This document shows positions 11,339-23,089 of a DNA stretch of 64,000 bases, piece after piece. The number at the start of each line of letters is the position of its first letter. Position 1 is the stretch's first letter. The DNA is from Posidonia oceanica. Its lineage: Eukaryota; Streptophyta; Magnoliopsida; Alismatales; Posidoniaceae. The position numbers and the translations under genes were made by a program. The stretch spans positions 11,178,001-11,242,000 of the forward strand of contig JAZBRS010000049.1 in assembly GCA_037176725.1 (NCBI GenBank), read 5' to 3'. Below the pieces are notes generated by a model. The model did not search any database, had not been told where the DNA came from, and saw only the letters and a program-made list of their open reading frames with translations.

Positions 11339-14300
11339 TGTAGACACCCCATTTTGACAGGCTAAATTGGTGGAATCTCTCTCTCTGGTGGCTTCTGGAC
11401 CAAACCAATACTTAAACCCAAACCTATGTTAAAACTTACACAATCCTTTTCATCCTACTCCTCAAAACAAGCCTAAACTTGACCTGAGCCTACACCCCTT
11501 TCCCGAACCCGAAAACTATCCAAAATCCATAGGAAAACTCACCATCCCTGACTTAGCAAACCCACCAAAAAGCCCGCAAAATCTCAAACCAGACCCCTCC
11601 CAAAAAACCCTAGGAAACTTAGGTAAAACTACGCTTTTTCTACACCTCAAAACCCTCCAAAACTTTCTCAAAACTGAACCAAAACCCCGGGACCAAGACT
11701 AGAAACCCTAGACCCCACACCCGCCAAATTTCACCCCTTTCCGAGACCTCTAAGACCCCCTTTTGGCCAAATTATCGTTTTCTCTCTCCGAGATTATCGT
11801 TTTCTCTCTCCTCTCTCTCTCCTGATTATCGTCTCTCTTTTCATCCCCTTCTTGCCCTTTCTCTGGCTTGGCTGTGGGCCCCCTTTGTACTCCTATCCTT
11901 TCTCCATCTTATTCCTATTTTTATTTTATTTTTAGCAATTTTCCTGAGTTTTAAAAAATCTTTTCCCCAAACCTATCTCTTTCCCCTTTTATTCTCCTTT
12001 TTTCCCCTTTTCTTCCTCTTTTCCTTTTTCTCCTTCTCTCTTTTGCAAAAACCCATAAAAATCCTTAAAAACTTGTAAAACCCCAAAACATAAAAGAAAC
12101 AAATCAGAACTCCAAGAAAAACAACTAAAAAACATTAAACAAATGATTAAAAACTCAAAATTAACTAAATCAAGCTAAAAAGAAAATCAGGCATGCAAAC
12201 TAAAAAATGCAAAACAAACTAAAGGAAAATACTGTAAAATCAAGTAAAAAACTGAAATAAAATCAGAACCTACCCAAGATAAAGACCCCACCGAAAGAAT
12301 TAAAAAACAAACCCCAAGGGAAAGAATTAAAAATCAAATGCTAAAACAAGTAATTAAAGAAGAAAAAAGGCTTAACCTAATAAACATAAGAAAATAACAT
12401 AAAACTTAATTAAAAGGAAAAGAAAATGCAGTTGGAAGACTTAAGAACACTTAATCAAACCAGAAAAAAAACCAACTAAAAAATATCAAGAAGAATTAAC
12501 AAATAAAAATCAAAAACATAGTTCAAAAGACTTAAAGGAGAAAAACATAAAAGACCAGAACTAAAAAGCCCAAAACCCACTCTAATTAACCTAAAAATGA
12601 ATCTTAAAAATCCTAATTAACATCCTAGGCACTTAACAAGGAAAACATAATAAAAAAAAAACAACTTAAAAGACTTAACAAACATTTAATCAAGATAAAA
12701 AATAAATTAAAAGCAAAGAGAGCCTTAAGACCCTAATCAAACCCTAATCCCATGTATTCAAACCCAAGACACCAAAAAAGGATGCAAAAGAACCCTAAAA
12801 TCCTAATCCCCATGGATTCAAACCCAAGGCTTTAGTGCCATTCTAAAAAAGGAAACAAAAAACCCTAAGGTCCTAGTCCCTCCCCCATTTAAAAGGGACC
12901 AACAACCTAGACCTCAAGGGGGGACTCTCCATCTTTCTCCCACACACAGCCGTCTCTCTCCCTCACTTTCTTTTTTTTTTTTCTCCTTCCAAAAGCCAAC
13001 AACCTCTCCTCTCCACCCTCTCTTCTTCCTCCTCTCTTTCCCACCCAACACCATCTTTCTCCACACCAACACAGCCGTCCCCCCTCTCTCTTTTTTTTTC
13101 TTTTCCTTCCAAAAAAACACCAACAGCCGTCCCTCTCCACCCTCTCTTCTCTCCTCTCCAACACATCCTCTTCACTCCCTCTTCTCTCCTCTCCAACACA
13201 CCAACCTCTTCTCTCCTCTCTAACACTCCAACACACCTTCCTCTCCTCACCAACACAGCCTCCTCACCTTCCTCCTCTCCAACATAGCCCTCACAGCCAA
13301 GGAAGCCTCCACCAACAGCCGTCCATCCCTCTCTTTTTTTTTTCCTCCTTCAAAAGCCAACAAACCTCCTCCCCTCCACTCTCTCTTCTTTCTCCTTTGA
13401 ACAACCACCCAACAGCCCACTCCCACCATACCACCGCCTCCACCATCTCTCCATACATCCGCCATACCCATCCCCAGCCCAGAAGCCAGAGAGAGAGGAG
13501 AGAAATCAGAAGAAAAGAGGAAGAGGAGAAAGAGAAAAGGCAGCCGAACTTCTCCATTTTTCTGCGACCACCTCGGTGCACGAAAAATTTATCCGAGCCC
13601 ACCACTAGATCCGTCTCGTTCTCCCGTTCAACCCCATATTTTTTTTTCCGCGTTTCGAGCTCCGTAGCGCCCGCAGCAGCTCGCCGGAGTTGGCCTTCTT
13701 CCCCGGCGCCGTTCGCCGAAGCAGCGGCCACGCCGCCTCCCCGCGCCGCCACGCCGCTCCACAGGCCCCCCCCGGACCTCGCCGCACCTCCGCCGGACCT
13801 CCCACAGGCCAGCCGAGCCGCCAGCAAGCCGTTCCGCCGCCTCCTCCGCCGTGCAGCGGCTCGCCGGCGTCAGCCTCCCTCCTCGCCGGTGCCACCACCC
13901 GCATGCTACTGTGCATGCTACAGTAAGCCACTTTTTTTTTTTTTTTTTTTTTTTTTAATTTTTCCTTATCTTAGTAACTTTACCACATATTGCATTTCCA
14001 CCTCATAGTTTTAATTATTTTCACTTAGGTCCAGATCTGTTTAAATTCATTTAACTTTGAATTAAAACCATATTAAATTGCATGAACTGTTTGTATTTTT
14101 CTGTATTTGCATGATAGTCCATTTACTGTGTGTTTCAGTTATAAAATATTATGCTTTAGCCCCTCTACTTTACATTATTGCACTTAAGTCCTGCACTTAA
14201 TCAGTTCATTTATTTACTTGCATTTCACCATACTGCATTGCATTCTCAGTCCTTGCATTTTACTGTTTTTGCGTTCAGGTCCCATGCACTGTAGAACTTA

Positions 14301-17010
14301 GGGTTTATTTTCTTGTTTTGCATACTGCATTGCACATTTGCCCCCCCAGTTTTTGCATATTTGCATTTAGGTCCATTTTAAATGGACAGTAACTCTGGCA
14401 TGCATATTTAGCTTATTACATTGCATTTTTTGACCCTGATCTTTTTAAAAATTGCACTGTGGTCCTGTCATTTAATTTTCAGAGCATGTTTTCCATATAA
14501 AATTGCATATCTGACCCCTGCATGATTTGAAAATCACACATAGAGCCTTGCATCTTTTGAAAAATTATGTGAAAAGACTGTTTTACCCCTAAGTTGCATT
14601 TTAACTCCCATGTTTGCAAAAATTGCATGTAAACCCTCCATTTGCATTCCCGGACTCCCTAGAACCCCTGTTTTCTGGAAAATTTGCATTTTAGCCCCCT
14701 TTCTTTTTCAAAAATACTTTTAAACCCCCGTTCTTTCCAAATGGCTTTCCCTTGTCTTCTCTGGCTTTGCATTGCATTCCGCATCCATTTAATCTTGCAT
14801 TTAAGCTCCCCTTTGCATACATCAAGCACTTCTAACTCCCCTTCACTTGGGAGGACCTCCAGCACACCCCTAGGACCTCCTGAACACTTAGATCTATTCT
14901 TCTCTCCTGTTCTGGCCCTTCTGCTCCGGAGCCGCGATATCTTTCAATCCGACCGTCGGATCTCCCCAAGTAAGCTGCCCAGGCGACCGCAGCGAAGCGC
15001 TCTTCAGCATGGACCAAACAGATCTCCGATCAGACTCCCGGATCTCTAGGTATATCTTCCTGAACTTCTGCACTGCATTCATTTTGCACGCCATTTGCAC
15101 CGTTTTGCGTGCCTTTTAGTTTCTTCGCCTCGTTTTGCGTGCCATCGCGTTTTATCTCTCCGTTTTGCGCGCCGCTTCTCTATCTTGCACCATTTTGCGT
15201 GCCTCTTAGTTTTTTCGCCTCGTTTCGCGTGTTTTCATGTTTTATCGCTCCGTTTTGCGCGCTGTTTCCCTATCTTGCACCGTTTTGCGTGCCTTTTGGT
15301 TTTCTCGCCCCGTTTTGCGTGCCGCTTCTCTATCTTGCACCGTTTTGCGTGCCTTTTGATTTCTTCGCCTCGTTTTGCGTGCCATCATGCTTTATCGCTC
15401 CGTTTTGCGCGCCACTTCTCTATCTTGCACCGTTTTGCGTGCCTTTTAGTTTCTTCGCCTCGTTTTGCGTGCCATCATGTTTTATCGCTCCGTTTTGCGC
15501 GCCGCTTCTTTGTCTTGCACCGTTTTGCGTGCCCTTTAGTTTTTTCGTCTCGTTTCGCGTGTTTTCATGTTTTATCGCTCTTTTTTGCGCGCCACTTCTC
15601 TATCTTGCACCGTTTTGCGTGCCTTTTGATTTCTTCGCCCCGTTTTGCGTGCCATCATGTTTTATCGCTCCGTTCTGCGCGCCGCTTCTTTGTCTTGCAC
15701 CGTTTTGCGTGCCCTTTAGTTTTTTCGTCTCGTTTCGCGTGTTTTCATGTTTTATCGCCCCGTTTTGCGCGCCACTTCTCTATCTTGCACCGTTTTGCGT
15801 GCCTTTTGATTTCTTCGCCCCGTTTTGCGTGCCATCATGTTTTATCGCTCCGTTTCGCGCGCCGCTTCTTTGTCTTGCACCGTTTTGCATGCCCTTTAGT
15901 TTTTTAGTCTCGTTTCGCGTGTTTTCACGTTTTATCGCTCCGTTTTGCGCACCGCTCCTTTGCCTTGCACCGTTTTGCGTGCCTTTTAGTTTTTTGCCTC
16001 GTTTTGCGTGTTTTCATGTTTTCTCGCTCCGTTTTGCGCGCCGCTCCTCTGTCTTGCACCGTTTTGCGTGCCCTTCAGCTTGCTTGCCTCGTTTTGCGCG
16101 CAGTCTTGTTTTCCTGCACCGTTTTGCGTGCCCTTTCGTTTTCTCGTCTCGTTTTGCGTGCCCTGGTGTTTTCTTGCCCAGTTTTGCGCCCTTCTTTTGC
16201 TTTCTCGCGCGGTTTTGCATTCTTATTCCATTTCTTGCCCCATTTTGCATGTCAACCCTGTTCTCGCATCTTTTCGCATACTTCTTTCGTTCCTCGCACT
16301 GTTTTACGCCGTTTTCCCTTGCATGTCGATTGCATTGCATGGTTTTTCTCGCTGTTTTGTTTTATCTCCCGCATTTGCATATAGGGCGGTGATGCTTACT
16401 GTCCGGAGTTCTCACGAGCCAGGTTTCGCCCGGTTCGGAACATGGACAGCGTGGCTGAGCGTTTAGATTGCACGTTTACTTCCTTGCATCGTTTTCCATC
16501 ACTTAGAGCACACCTTTGAGCATTTAGACAGGCATTCATTGGCACTTAGGCATTCAAAGTCTGCATTTCCCTGCATATGCGAGCGTAAGCCTAGAAAGAC
16601 CGATTCTCGGGCGTGTCGGGGGTGCCTAACACCTTCCCCGCGCGTAACAGGAGTCCTTACCCTCTCTTGGCCCGCAATGACCATATTGCCCTTGTCCTAG
16701 GCACGAGTCACCTCATTTGCATTCATTTGCATCTTATTTCTTTTGCATTGCTTCGCTTTGCATCCTTTGCTTGGTTTTGCGTGATTATTCACGCATTTCC
16801 CCGATTTTCCTCGTCTTCCGATTTAATAGACTTGGTGGCGACTCCGACTTTGTCTTATCTTCCTCTTTTCTTTCCCTTTTTCCCCCTTTTAAATGTTTTC
16901 GAGTTAGGTCTTCCTTCTCGGACATAGCCGCTTATAGTGAGCCTGATTCCGATCGGTGCACGCGAGCTTTGGCATCGTGCATGGACGATCCGAACACCGG
17001 GATTACTACA
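11339..17010 (+). mobile_element. Solo LTR of a related Tat/Ogre family, 5,672 bp
   Basis: It starts TGTAGACACCCCATTTTGAC, ends GGGATTACTACA and is flanked by CTACC. No gag-pol belongs to it, so it is a solo LTR, presumably left by unequal LTR recombination. Layout: A/C-rich with AAACCCTAG motifs (11339-12900), pyrimidine-rich (12900-13450), GC-rich Pro/Ala-coding-like (13640-13930), a T tract (13931-13957), GCATTTAGGTCC-type repeats (13960-14700), 30/90-bp repeats (15098-16150), and the conserved 3' module (16575-17010). It shares its ends and plan with the outer LTRs but not most of its sequence, so it is a different family. The ORFs inside are not genes. Confidence 0.9.
15098..16150 (+). 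repeat. 90-bp higher-order repeats made of three 30-bp units
   Basis: CACCGTTTTGCGTGCC recurs at 15098, 15188 (one change), 15278, 15338, 15428, 15518, 15608, 15698, 15788, 15878 and 15968. Spacing is 90 bp except one 60-bp step where a unit is missing. Within each 90 bp the core CGTTTTGCG(T/C)GCC occurs three times, 30 bp apart, with different tails. Since 30 and 90 are multiples of three and the units lack stops, a 427-codon Phe/Cys/Pro-rich ORF (15109-16392) and others appear by chance. Confidence 0.9.
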
Positions 17011-17015
17011 CTACC

Positions 17016-17897
17016 CCCAAAGCATCTCCTTCTACCACCAAAAGGCCGCACCACAAGGCAGACATCACCTCCCAGCTTAGGAGGGTTAAGGCAGGCATTT
17101 TAATTTGGGACCTTATACATTCATCTTCCGAACACCGCGAGGCTTTCCTCCAAGTGTTCCAAGAAGCCCATGTATCCCAAGCCATAGAATCTACAGCCCT
17201 GGAGAGCATGGTTGGCGTCATCGTGGAGCCCCAGATCATCTCTTTCACGAGCGATGAGCTACCTTCGGTGGGGATTAATCATAACCAGCCCCTATTTGTC
17301 ACAGTGCAATACAAAAACTTCCGCATTCCCCTGTCGCTGGTTGATAACAGATCAGGCCTTAACATCTGTCCCATGCGCACAACAACCAAGCTCGGATTTA
17401 AAGCTGAGGATATCACCCCGGCGATAAAGGGAATGACAGCTTTTGACAACACCCACCATGACTCCCTAGGGATTTTGATTATTCCTCTCGAGATTGGCCC
17501 AGTCGTCTTCGATGTAGAATTCTACATTGTCGACCTGGAGCCCAATTTTAATCTTCTGCTTGGGCACCCTTAACTGCATAAGCATCAGGTCATCCCCTCG
17601 ATCCTCCACCGCATGAACAAGTTTCGCCGCAGCGACGATGTTATCATTGTCATGGCAGAAAACTTCGAGAAAGAGCGGATCAAGGCGGTTGCACCCATCT
17701 CTTCGCAGACTATCTCTTTTGACCCTAAGCTTTCAGATGCTTTATATCGAGTTAATCGGTGTGAGCCGGTTAACTTTATACCTGATCTTGAACACATCAA
17801 CTCTTTGGCCGTTCATAGCAACCCCTTCCGGATGGTCGAAAACGTCTATCCCAGGTGGGGCTATGTCAAGGGAAAGCCGCTTGGGCGATACGGTTAG
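17016..17897 (+). pseudogene. pol (protease): Aspartic protease region of pol, decayed
   Basis: The frame picks up directly after the solo LTR. A retropepsin-like region has the active-site motif LVDNRSGLNICP at about 17336-17371. The normal D-(S/T/N)-G-(S/A) loop is changed by an Arg in place of the Gly, so activity is unlikely. A second hydrophobic segment ends LLLGHP just before a stop at 17571. The same frame continues to a stop at 17895 through a linker with an EHINSLAVHSN-like stretch. It is followed without a frame change by the linker to the reverse transcriptase. Confidence 0.75.
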
Positions 17898-19900
17898 GGA
17901 ATCGCTGAGCCGGTCAGAGCAGTGGAGCACAAAGACTCCGAAGGTCTCGGATATGACCTGCAGTGCAGCGAAGATAGATGACAGCAGCCAAAGAATCAAA
18001 GAATCGCCATCCCTTGGGACCTCACTAACTTCACCAGTGCAGGTACCCTTGGTGCAAGCAGCAGTGAAGCCCCTGCGCAGCAAATGTCATGCTTGAGCTC
18101 TCCGCTGTCGACGGAAGAATGGGTCTGCATTGAGGACTACTACTCAAATGAGGAGCAGTCTGGCATAGTTGAAGCGGCCCCAACCAGCAGTAAGGATCAG
18201 CTCAGCGTGGCAGCATCTCGGTCAGTCTGTTTGGCACTCACTGACACAGCAGCTGATTTAGTAGGCCCTGTGGCGGGATTGAAAGCTTCTCCTCTTCCTG
18301 CAGTTTCACCAATGTCATAGACAGCCACAGCAGCAGCTCCAAAGTCAGGAGCACCCCCTCCGGCACCATCCAACAATCTGCTTGTGGCCGCAGCCGCACT
18401 AGCATGGAAATCACCTTCTCCGACGGCGCAATCAGTCGGATCAGACGGCAGCGCGACTCGGTCCGCTTCATTGATAGCGCCACAAGCAAGCCAGGTGGTT
18501 CTATCAGGCACACTGTTATCAGCTTCAGCAGATCCCGCTTTGTGGAGGATTCTCGCCACCGCTACAGGGAGACAACCACTGTCACCCATGGGCACCGGCA
18601 CTTTGTCCCCCAGCATAGCTGCCCAGCCATCGGCCCTCCGGGGGAGCACTTGTGCCTCCCCTCCAGCAGCAGCAGTGACCTTGGCAGGCTACCCACTAGT
18701 AGCAAAGCAAGTGCCCCAAGTAGCAGCATGTCCTGCGATCGGCCCAGAACCAGAAGCCACCGCCGCCTACTACGTCGACTCACCCTCGGATGAGGAGGGA
18801 GGAGCGGCTATAGAGGCTTAGATCGACTTTGCGATGGGAGACTTGGAGCAGCTGCTCCAGGAGTAACTCGTGTCGCTGGCAGAGGACATTGCAGAGCATT
18901 AGGTAGCGAGGAAGGGGAAAGCCGTGGTCACGGATCCCTCCCCGCAGGAAGATCACGCCTCTATCATGGTTCTAGAGGAGGATCTTGCAGCAGCAGCACC
19001 CACTAGAGCAGACGAGCTGATCACCCTACAACCGGGGGGTGGGTCTAGATGGTTTGTGCAGCGCATGCCCCACTCGGCCAATGCAGCGAGCGGCAGTACA
19101 CAGATCAGCCGCCAGCCTGACATATTCCCCGCAAGCACATTGGAAAATGCGGTGGAGGCAATAGCATCAGCAGCATTAGGACAGCAAGCATCAGCATTAG
19201 CACAGCAAGCATTAGCATTAGCAGCACAGCAAGCATTAGCACCCGCAGCATCAGCATCCGCAGCACAACAAGCATTAGCACCCGCAGCATCAACATTAGC
19301 AGCACAGCAAGCAACCGCACAAGGAGCAACAGCACAGCAAGCAACCGTACAGGGAGCAACCGCACAAGGAGCAACAGCACTGCAAGCAACCGCACAAGCA
19401 TCAGCAGCGCAGCAAGCAACCGCACAAGCATCAGCAGCGCAGCAAGCAACCGCACAGTCAGCATCAGCACAGGCAGCAGCACAGATCACAGTACAGATAG
19501 CAGAGTTGGCAGAGTCAGCAGAGTCAGCGAAATCAGCAGTAGCAGAGCAGGCAAAGCAAATTGCCAGGACAGAGGTCACGCGCCGAGGATACAGGAACAC
19601 TCGGGTAAGCGTGACCATCCTGAAGCGTCACCGGGGCCAAGCAACGGAACATTTGCACTCCTTTGATATAGCAGACCCCACCTTCGAAAAGGAGATCCTC
19701 TCGGAACTCATTGATACAGGCAAGGATGAGACTGATGAACCATCGCCTGAGTTCCGACCCCACGACGACGATCCAGAAGGCCCCAACCTCCATGTCGAAG
19801 AAGAGACAGAGGTTGTCAGCATCGACACTGCAGAAGAAGCCAGAGAGGTCTGTATCAGTACCCATCTGTCGCCCCAGGCTAGAGCAGAATTCATTGCATT
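17898..19900 (+). pseudogene. Protease to reverse transcriptase linker, low complexity
   Basis: About 2 kb in the same frame as gag and pol, with several stops. It contains a GLGYD segment resembling a G-patch remnant (about 17940-17960), then Ala/Ser/Pro-rich sequence and acidic stretches. An Ala/Gln/Ser/Thr repeat lies at 19180-19480. From 18924 it is open without a stop through 20153, into the reverse transcriptase. No enzyme domain is recognised. Long variable linkers at this place are common in Tat elements. Confidence 0.55.
19180..19480 (+). repeat. GCA-rich 9-21-bp repeats coding an Ala/Gln/Ser/Thr tract
   Basis: Degenerate units of the type GCAGCACAGCAAGCA and GCATTAGCACAG recur throughout. 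They translate as about 100 residues of Ala, Gln, Ser, Thr and Leu. The reverse strand is also open (18953-19618, Ala/Cys-rich) and is a shadow of this composition. Confidence 0.8.
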
Positions 19901-20807
19901 CTTGAAAGAGTATACAGATGTCTTCGGCTGGAGCTATGAAAATATGGTCGGCCTCGACATTGAAGTAGTCGTGCACAACCTGCCTTTAGATCCAGACGCA
20001 AGGCCTGTAAAGCAAAAGTTAAGAAGATGGCGACTACAGTGGCTACTCATGATCAAAGAAGAGATCATGAAGCAGCACAGTGTCAGCTTTCTGAAGGTCG
20101 TTCTTTACCCTGAATGGCTTGCAAACGTTGTGCCAGTGCCCAAGAAGGATGGCTGAGTCCGCATGTGCATCGACTATCGAGACCTAAACAAGGCGAGTCC
20201 CAAGGACGATTTCCCATTGCCGCACATCGACGTCCTAGTCGACAACACTGTAGGGCACAAAATGCTCTCTTTTATGAACGGCTTCTCCGGCTACAACCAA
20301 ATCAAACTGGTGGAAGAAGACATGGAGAAAACCTCCTTCATCACCCCTTGGGGTGTCTTCTGCTACCAGGTTATGGCGTTTGGGCTGAAGAATGCTGGCG
20401 CAACCTATCAGAGGGCAATGACTGCATTATTCCACGACCTCATGCACCAAGAAGTTGAGATTTACGTGGATGATATGATTGCCAAGACCAAAGAGCCTGA
20501 TGATCACCTCGCCTGTCTAAGGAAGCTCTGTGACCGCTTGAGGAAATACAAGCAGCGTGTCAACCCCAGCAAATGCGTATTCGGGGTATCTTCTGGCATG
20601 CTCCTAGGCTACATCGTTAGCCAGAGGGGGATTGAAGTGGACTCGATTGAGGCAAAAGCCATTATGGACATGCCACCCCCTAAGACTGAAAAAGAAGTCC
20701 GAGGCCTGCTCGGACGCCTGCAATATATCAGTCGGTTCATCGCACAGCTCACGCCTATCTACGAACCGATCTTCAAGCTCCTGAAGAAGCATGCACAAAT
20801 CAACTAG
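19901..20807 (+). pseudogene. pol (RT): Reverse transcriptase domain of pol, inactivated
   Basis: In order it has LPLDPDARPVKQKLRR, then NVVPVPKKDG, then a TGA at 20154-20156, then MCIDYRDLNKASPKDDFPLP. Next come a MNGFSGYNQI block, TPWGVFCYQVMAFGLKNAGA, and the catalytic YVDD box at about 20463-20474. The thumb and GLLGRLQYISRFI follow, with a stop at 20805. In Ty3/gypsy enzymes the first catalytic Asp precedes GFSGY. Here codon 20277-20279 is AAC (Asn), one G-to-A change from Asp, so this copy is catalytically dead apart from the stops. Similarity to Tat/Ogre enzymes is clear. Confidence 0.92.
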
Positions 20808-21230
20808 AGCGAGGAGTGCCAAGCTGCCTTTGACAAAATCAAGTAGCTTATGATCAAGCCTCCGGTTTTGGTTCCTCCCACATCGGGGAGACCTCTGCTT
20901 CTCTACCTCTCTACCACGCAGCATTCCATGGGCGCCGTCTTGGGCCAGCATGACGAATCTGGTAGAAAGGAGCACGCCATTTATTACCTGAGTAAGAAAT
21001 TCAATGATTGCGAAGCCAGGTATAGTGCAATAGAGAAGACCTGCTTATCTCTCTTCAGGGTAGCGTAGAAAGTGAGGCACTACATGATGACGTACCCAAT
21101 TCGGCTTCTATGCCGGCATGATCCCATCAAGTTCCTTTTCCAGAAGCCAGCCATGGTGGGCAGATGCATCAAGTGGCAGGTGTTGTTGTCTCAGTATGAC
21201 ATCACCTTTGTCACGCAGTGAGCCATGAAG
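20808..21230 (+). pseudogene. pol (RNH): RNase H domain (gypsy type) of pol, decayed
   Basis: After stops at 20805 and 20844 the same frame carries LYLSTTQHSMGAVLGQ, then HAIYYLSKKFNDCEARYSAI, then a stop at 21066. The pattern is the RNase H/connection region that follows the thumb in plant gypsy elements; YLSKK and the YS..EK segment are typical. The usual catalytic Asp of this domain is often lost in elements that also carry a second RNase H, and I see Ser in the LYLS position here. Confidence 0.8.
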
Positions 21231-21850
21231 GGCCAAGCCATGGCAGATCACCATGCTGACTTTCCCTTGCCTGAGTACCAGCCTCTCCGGACGCAGATCC
21301 CGGATGAGGACATCCTTTTTGCAATGGAGGACTCTAGTGAGGAGGACCCTGAAGACCAAGAGCAGTGGCAGCTGTACTTTGATGGCACTATCAATAAGAA
21401 GGGTCGAGGCATAGGTGCAATGCTTACCACACTGCAGGGACAGATGATCCCCTTTGCAAGGAAGCTGACCTTCAAGTGCACTAATAATGAAGCAGAATAT
21501 GAAGCATGCATCTTGGGATTGAAGGTCGCGCTCGAGCATGAGGCGCAGAAGCTGCATGTGCACGGCGATGCCATGCTAGTGATCTCCCAAGTAAATGGTG
21601 ATTGGAGAACAAAGGATCCAAAGCTCGTGGCATATCACGAACATCTGCTGAAGCTGATAGAAAAATTTGCAAGCATCTGCTTCTCGTACATGAACAGGGC
21701 AAGGAACGCATATGCAGATGCGCTAGCAACCTTGGCGTCCTGGCTCAGCATACCTGAAGACCGTGCGGTGGATGTATCAGTTACCCCCATGGAGCAGCCT
21801 GCGCATTGCATGAGGATAGAGGAGGCAGATCCAGCAGAAGAGTAGCCCTA
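21231..21850 (+). pseudogene. pol (aRNH): Second, archaeal-type RNase H domain of pol
   Basis: LYFDGT (about 21372-21389), NNEAEYEACILGLKVAL, then HGDAMLVISQVNGDW and ARNAYADALATLAS supply the four acidic residues of a type I RNase H of the archaeal/plant form. They lie in the same frame, after a short acidic linker. This domain is open without internal stops from 21225 to 21842. Possession of both a gypsy RNase H and this one marks the Tat lineage. It would act with reverse transcriptase to remove RNA from hybrids. Stops follow at 21843 and 21849. Confidence 0.85.
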
Positions 21851-23089
21851 GTACCATGATATAAAGGTCTTCCTGGAGTCTGACAGCCACCCGCCTAGCA
21901 CCTCAACAGCAGATAAAAGAACTTTGGCACGTCTGGCGTCGAAGTATGTGTTAGGAGCAGGGCAGCTTTACAGAAGATCATACAGTCAGATGCTCCTGCG
22001 CTGCTTGATCAAGGCAGAGGCCGACACGCTAATGCTCCAAGTTCATGTGGGAGCTTGTGGTCCGCATATGAACGGCGTGCTGCTAGCCAAGAAAATCATG
22101 CTCCAGGGCTACTTCTGGTCAACCATGGAGGCAGACTGCTACCAGTTTGTGCGTAGATACCACAACTGCCAGATCCATGGTAATCTCATGCACGCTCCCC
22201 TACAGCAGCTGCACAGCATGTCCTCGCTATGGCCCTTCTCCACCTGGGGGATTGATGTCATCGGCGCTATACACCCTGCTGCTTCGAATGGTCATCGCTT
22301 TATCCTGGTAGTGATAGACTACTTCACTAAGTGGGTAGAAGCAACCTCCTACAAGGCAGTCACAGTCGCGGCGATAGAGAAGTTTATTAGAAACAACATC
22401 GTCGCCCGGTATGGGGTCCTGCACGCAATCATCTCTGATAATAGCTCGAACTTCATTGCAGAGAGGATCGAGGAGTACCTGCAGAACCTCCAGATGAAGC
22501 ATCACAGATCCTCGCCCTATCGGCCGCAGATGAATGGAGCAGTGGAGTCTGCCAACAAAAACATTGTGAAAATAATGAAAAAGATGGCAGAAACCCACAT
22601 GGACTGGCATGACAAGCTTCCGTATGCACTCTGGGCGTACAGGACATCAGTGCAGACCTCGACAAGAGCCACCCCGTACTTGCTGGCGTACGGCATGGAG
22701 GCAATGCTACCTGTCGAAGTAGAGATCCCTTCGCTGCGGATCCTACGAGAAGCTGAGCTGGAAGAAGCAAAGTGGGTCGAAGACCGCTGCGTCCAGCTCA
22801 ACCTGATTGACGAGCGCAGATTGCAAGCAATGCACAATGCTCACTGCTACCAGAAGCGGATGGCTAGAGCGTACCTGAAGAAAGTGCGGCCCAGAAGCTT
22901 CCAGCCAGGAGATCTCGTTCTATGAGCCATCCACCTGCTAGACGGTCGAGGCAAATTCCGACCCAACTAGCGCAGCCCCTTTGTGGTGAAGCAGGCATTT
23001 TCTGGCGGCGCAGCAATTCTTGAGGACATGGACCAGATTAGGCAGTCAGAACTGGTCAACGCATGCTACCTCAAGAAGTACTATCAGTA
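21851..23089 (+). pseudogene. pol (INT): Integrase domain of pol
   Basis: The zinc-binding N-terminus has VHVGACGPHMNG followed by RRYHNCQ. The first Cys of the usual C..C pair is Tyr (TAC at 22158-22160, one G-to-A change). The catalytic core keeps all three acids: WGIDVIG, ISDNSSNF and NGAVESANKN. C-terminal RSFQPGDLVL is followed by stops at 22923 and about 22968, then a final segment ending KKYYQ at 23089. No chromodomain is present, as expected for Tat/Ogre. It is open from 21924 to 22922. Confidence 0.92.

Noticed and set aside
15109..16392. A 427-codon ORF rich in Phe, Cys, Ala and Pro, possibly a membrane protein
   Set aside because: It is produced by stop-free 30-bp repeats whose period is a multiple of three. 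Other frames are open as well, and it lies inside a solo LTR.
18953..19618. A 221-codon reverse-strand Ala/Cys-rich ORF
   Set aside because: It is the complement of the GCA-rich repeat within pol, which is in frame with reverse transcriptase on the plus strand.
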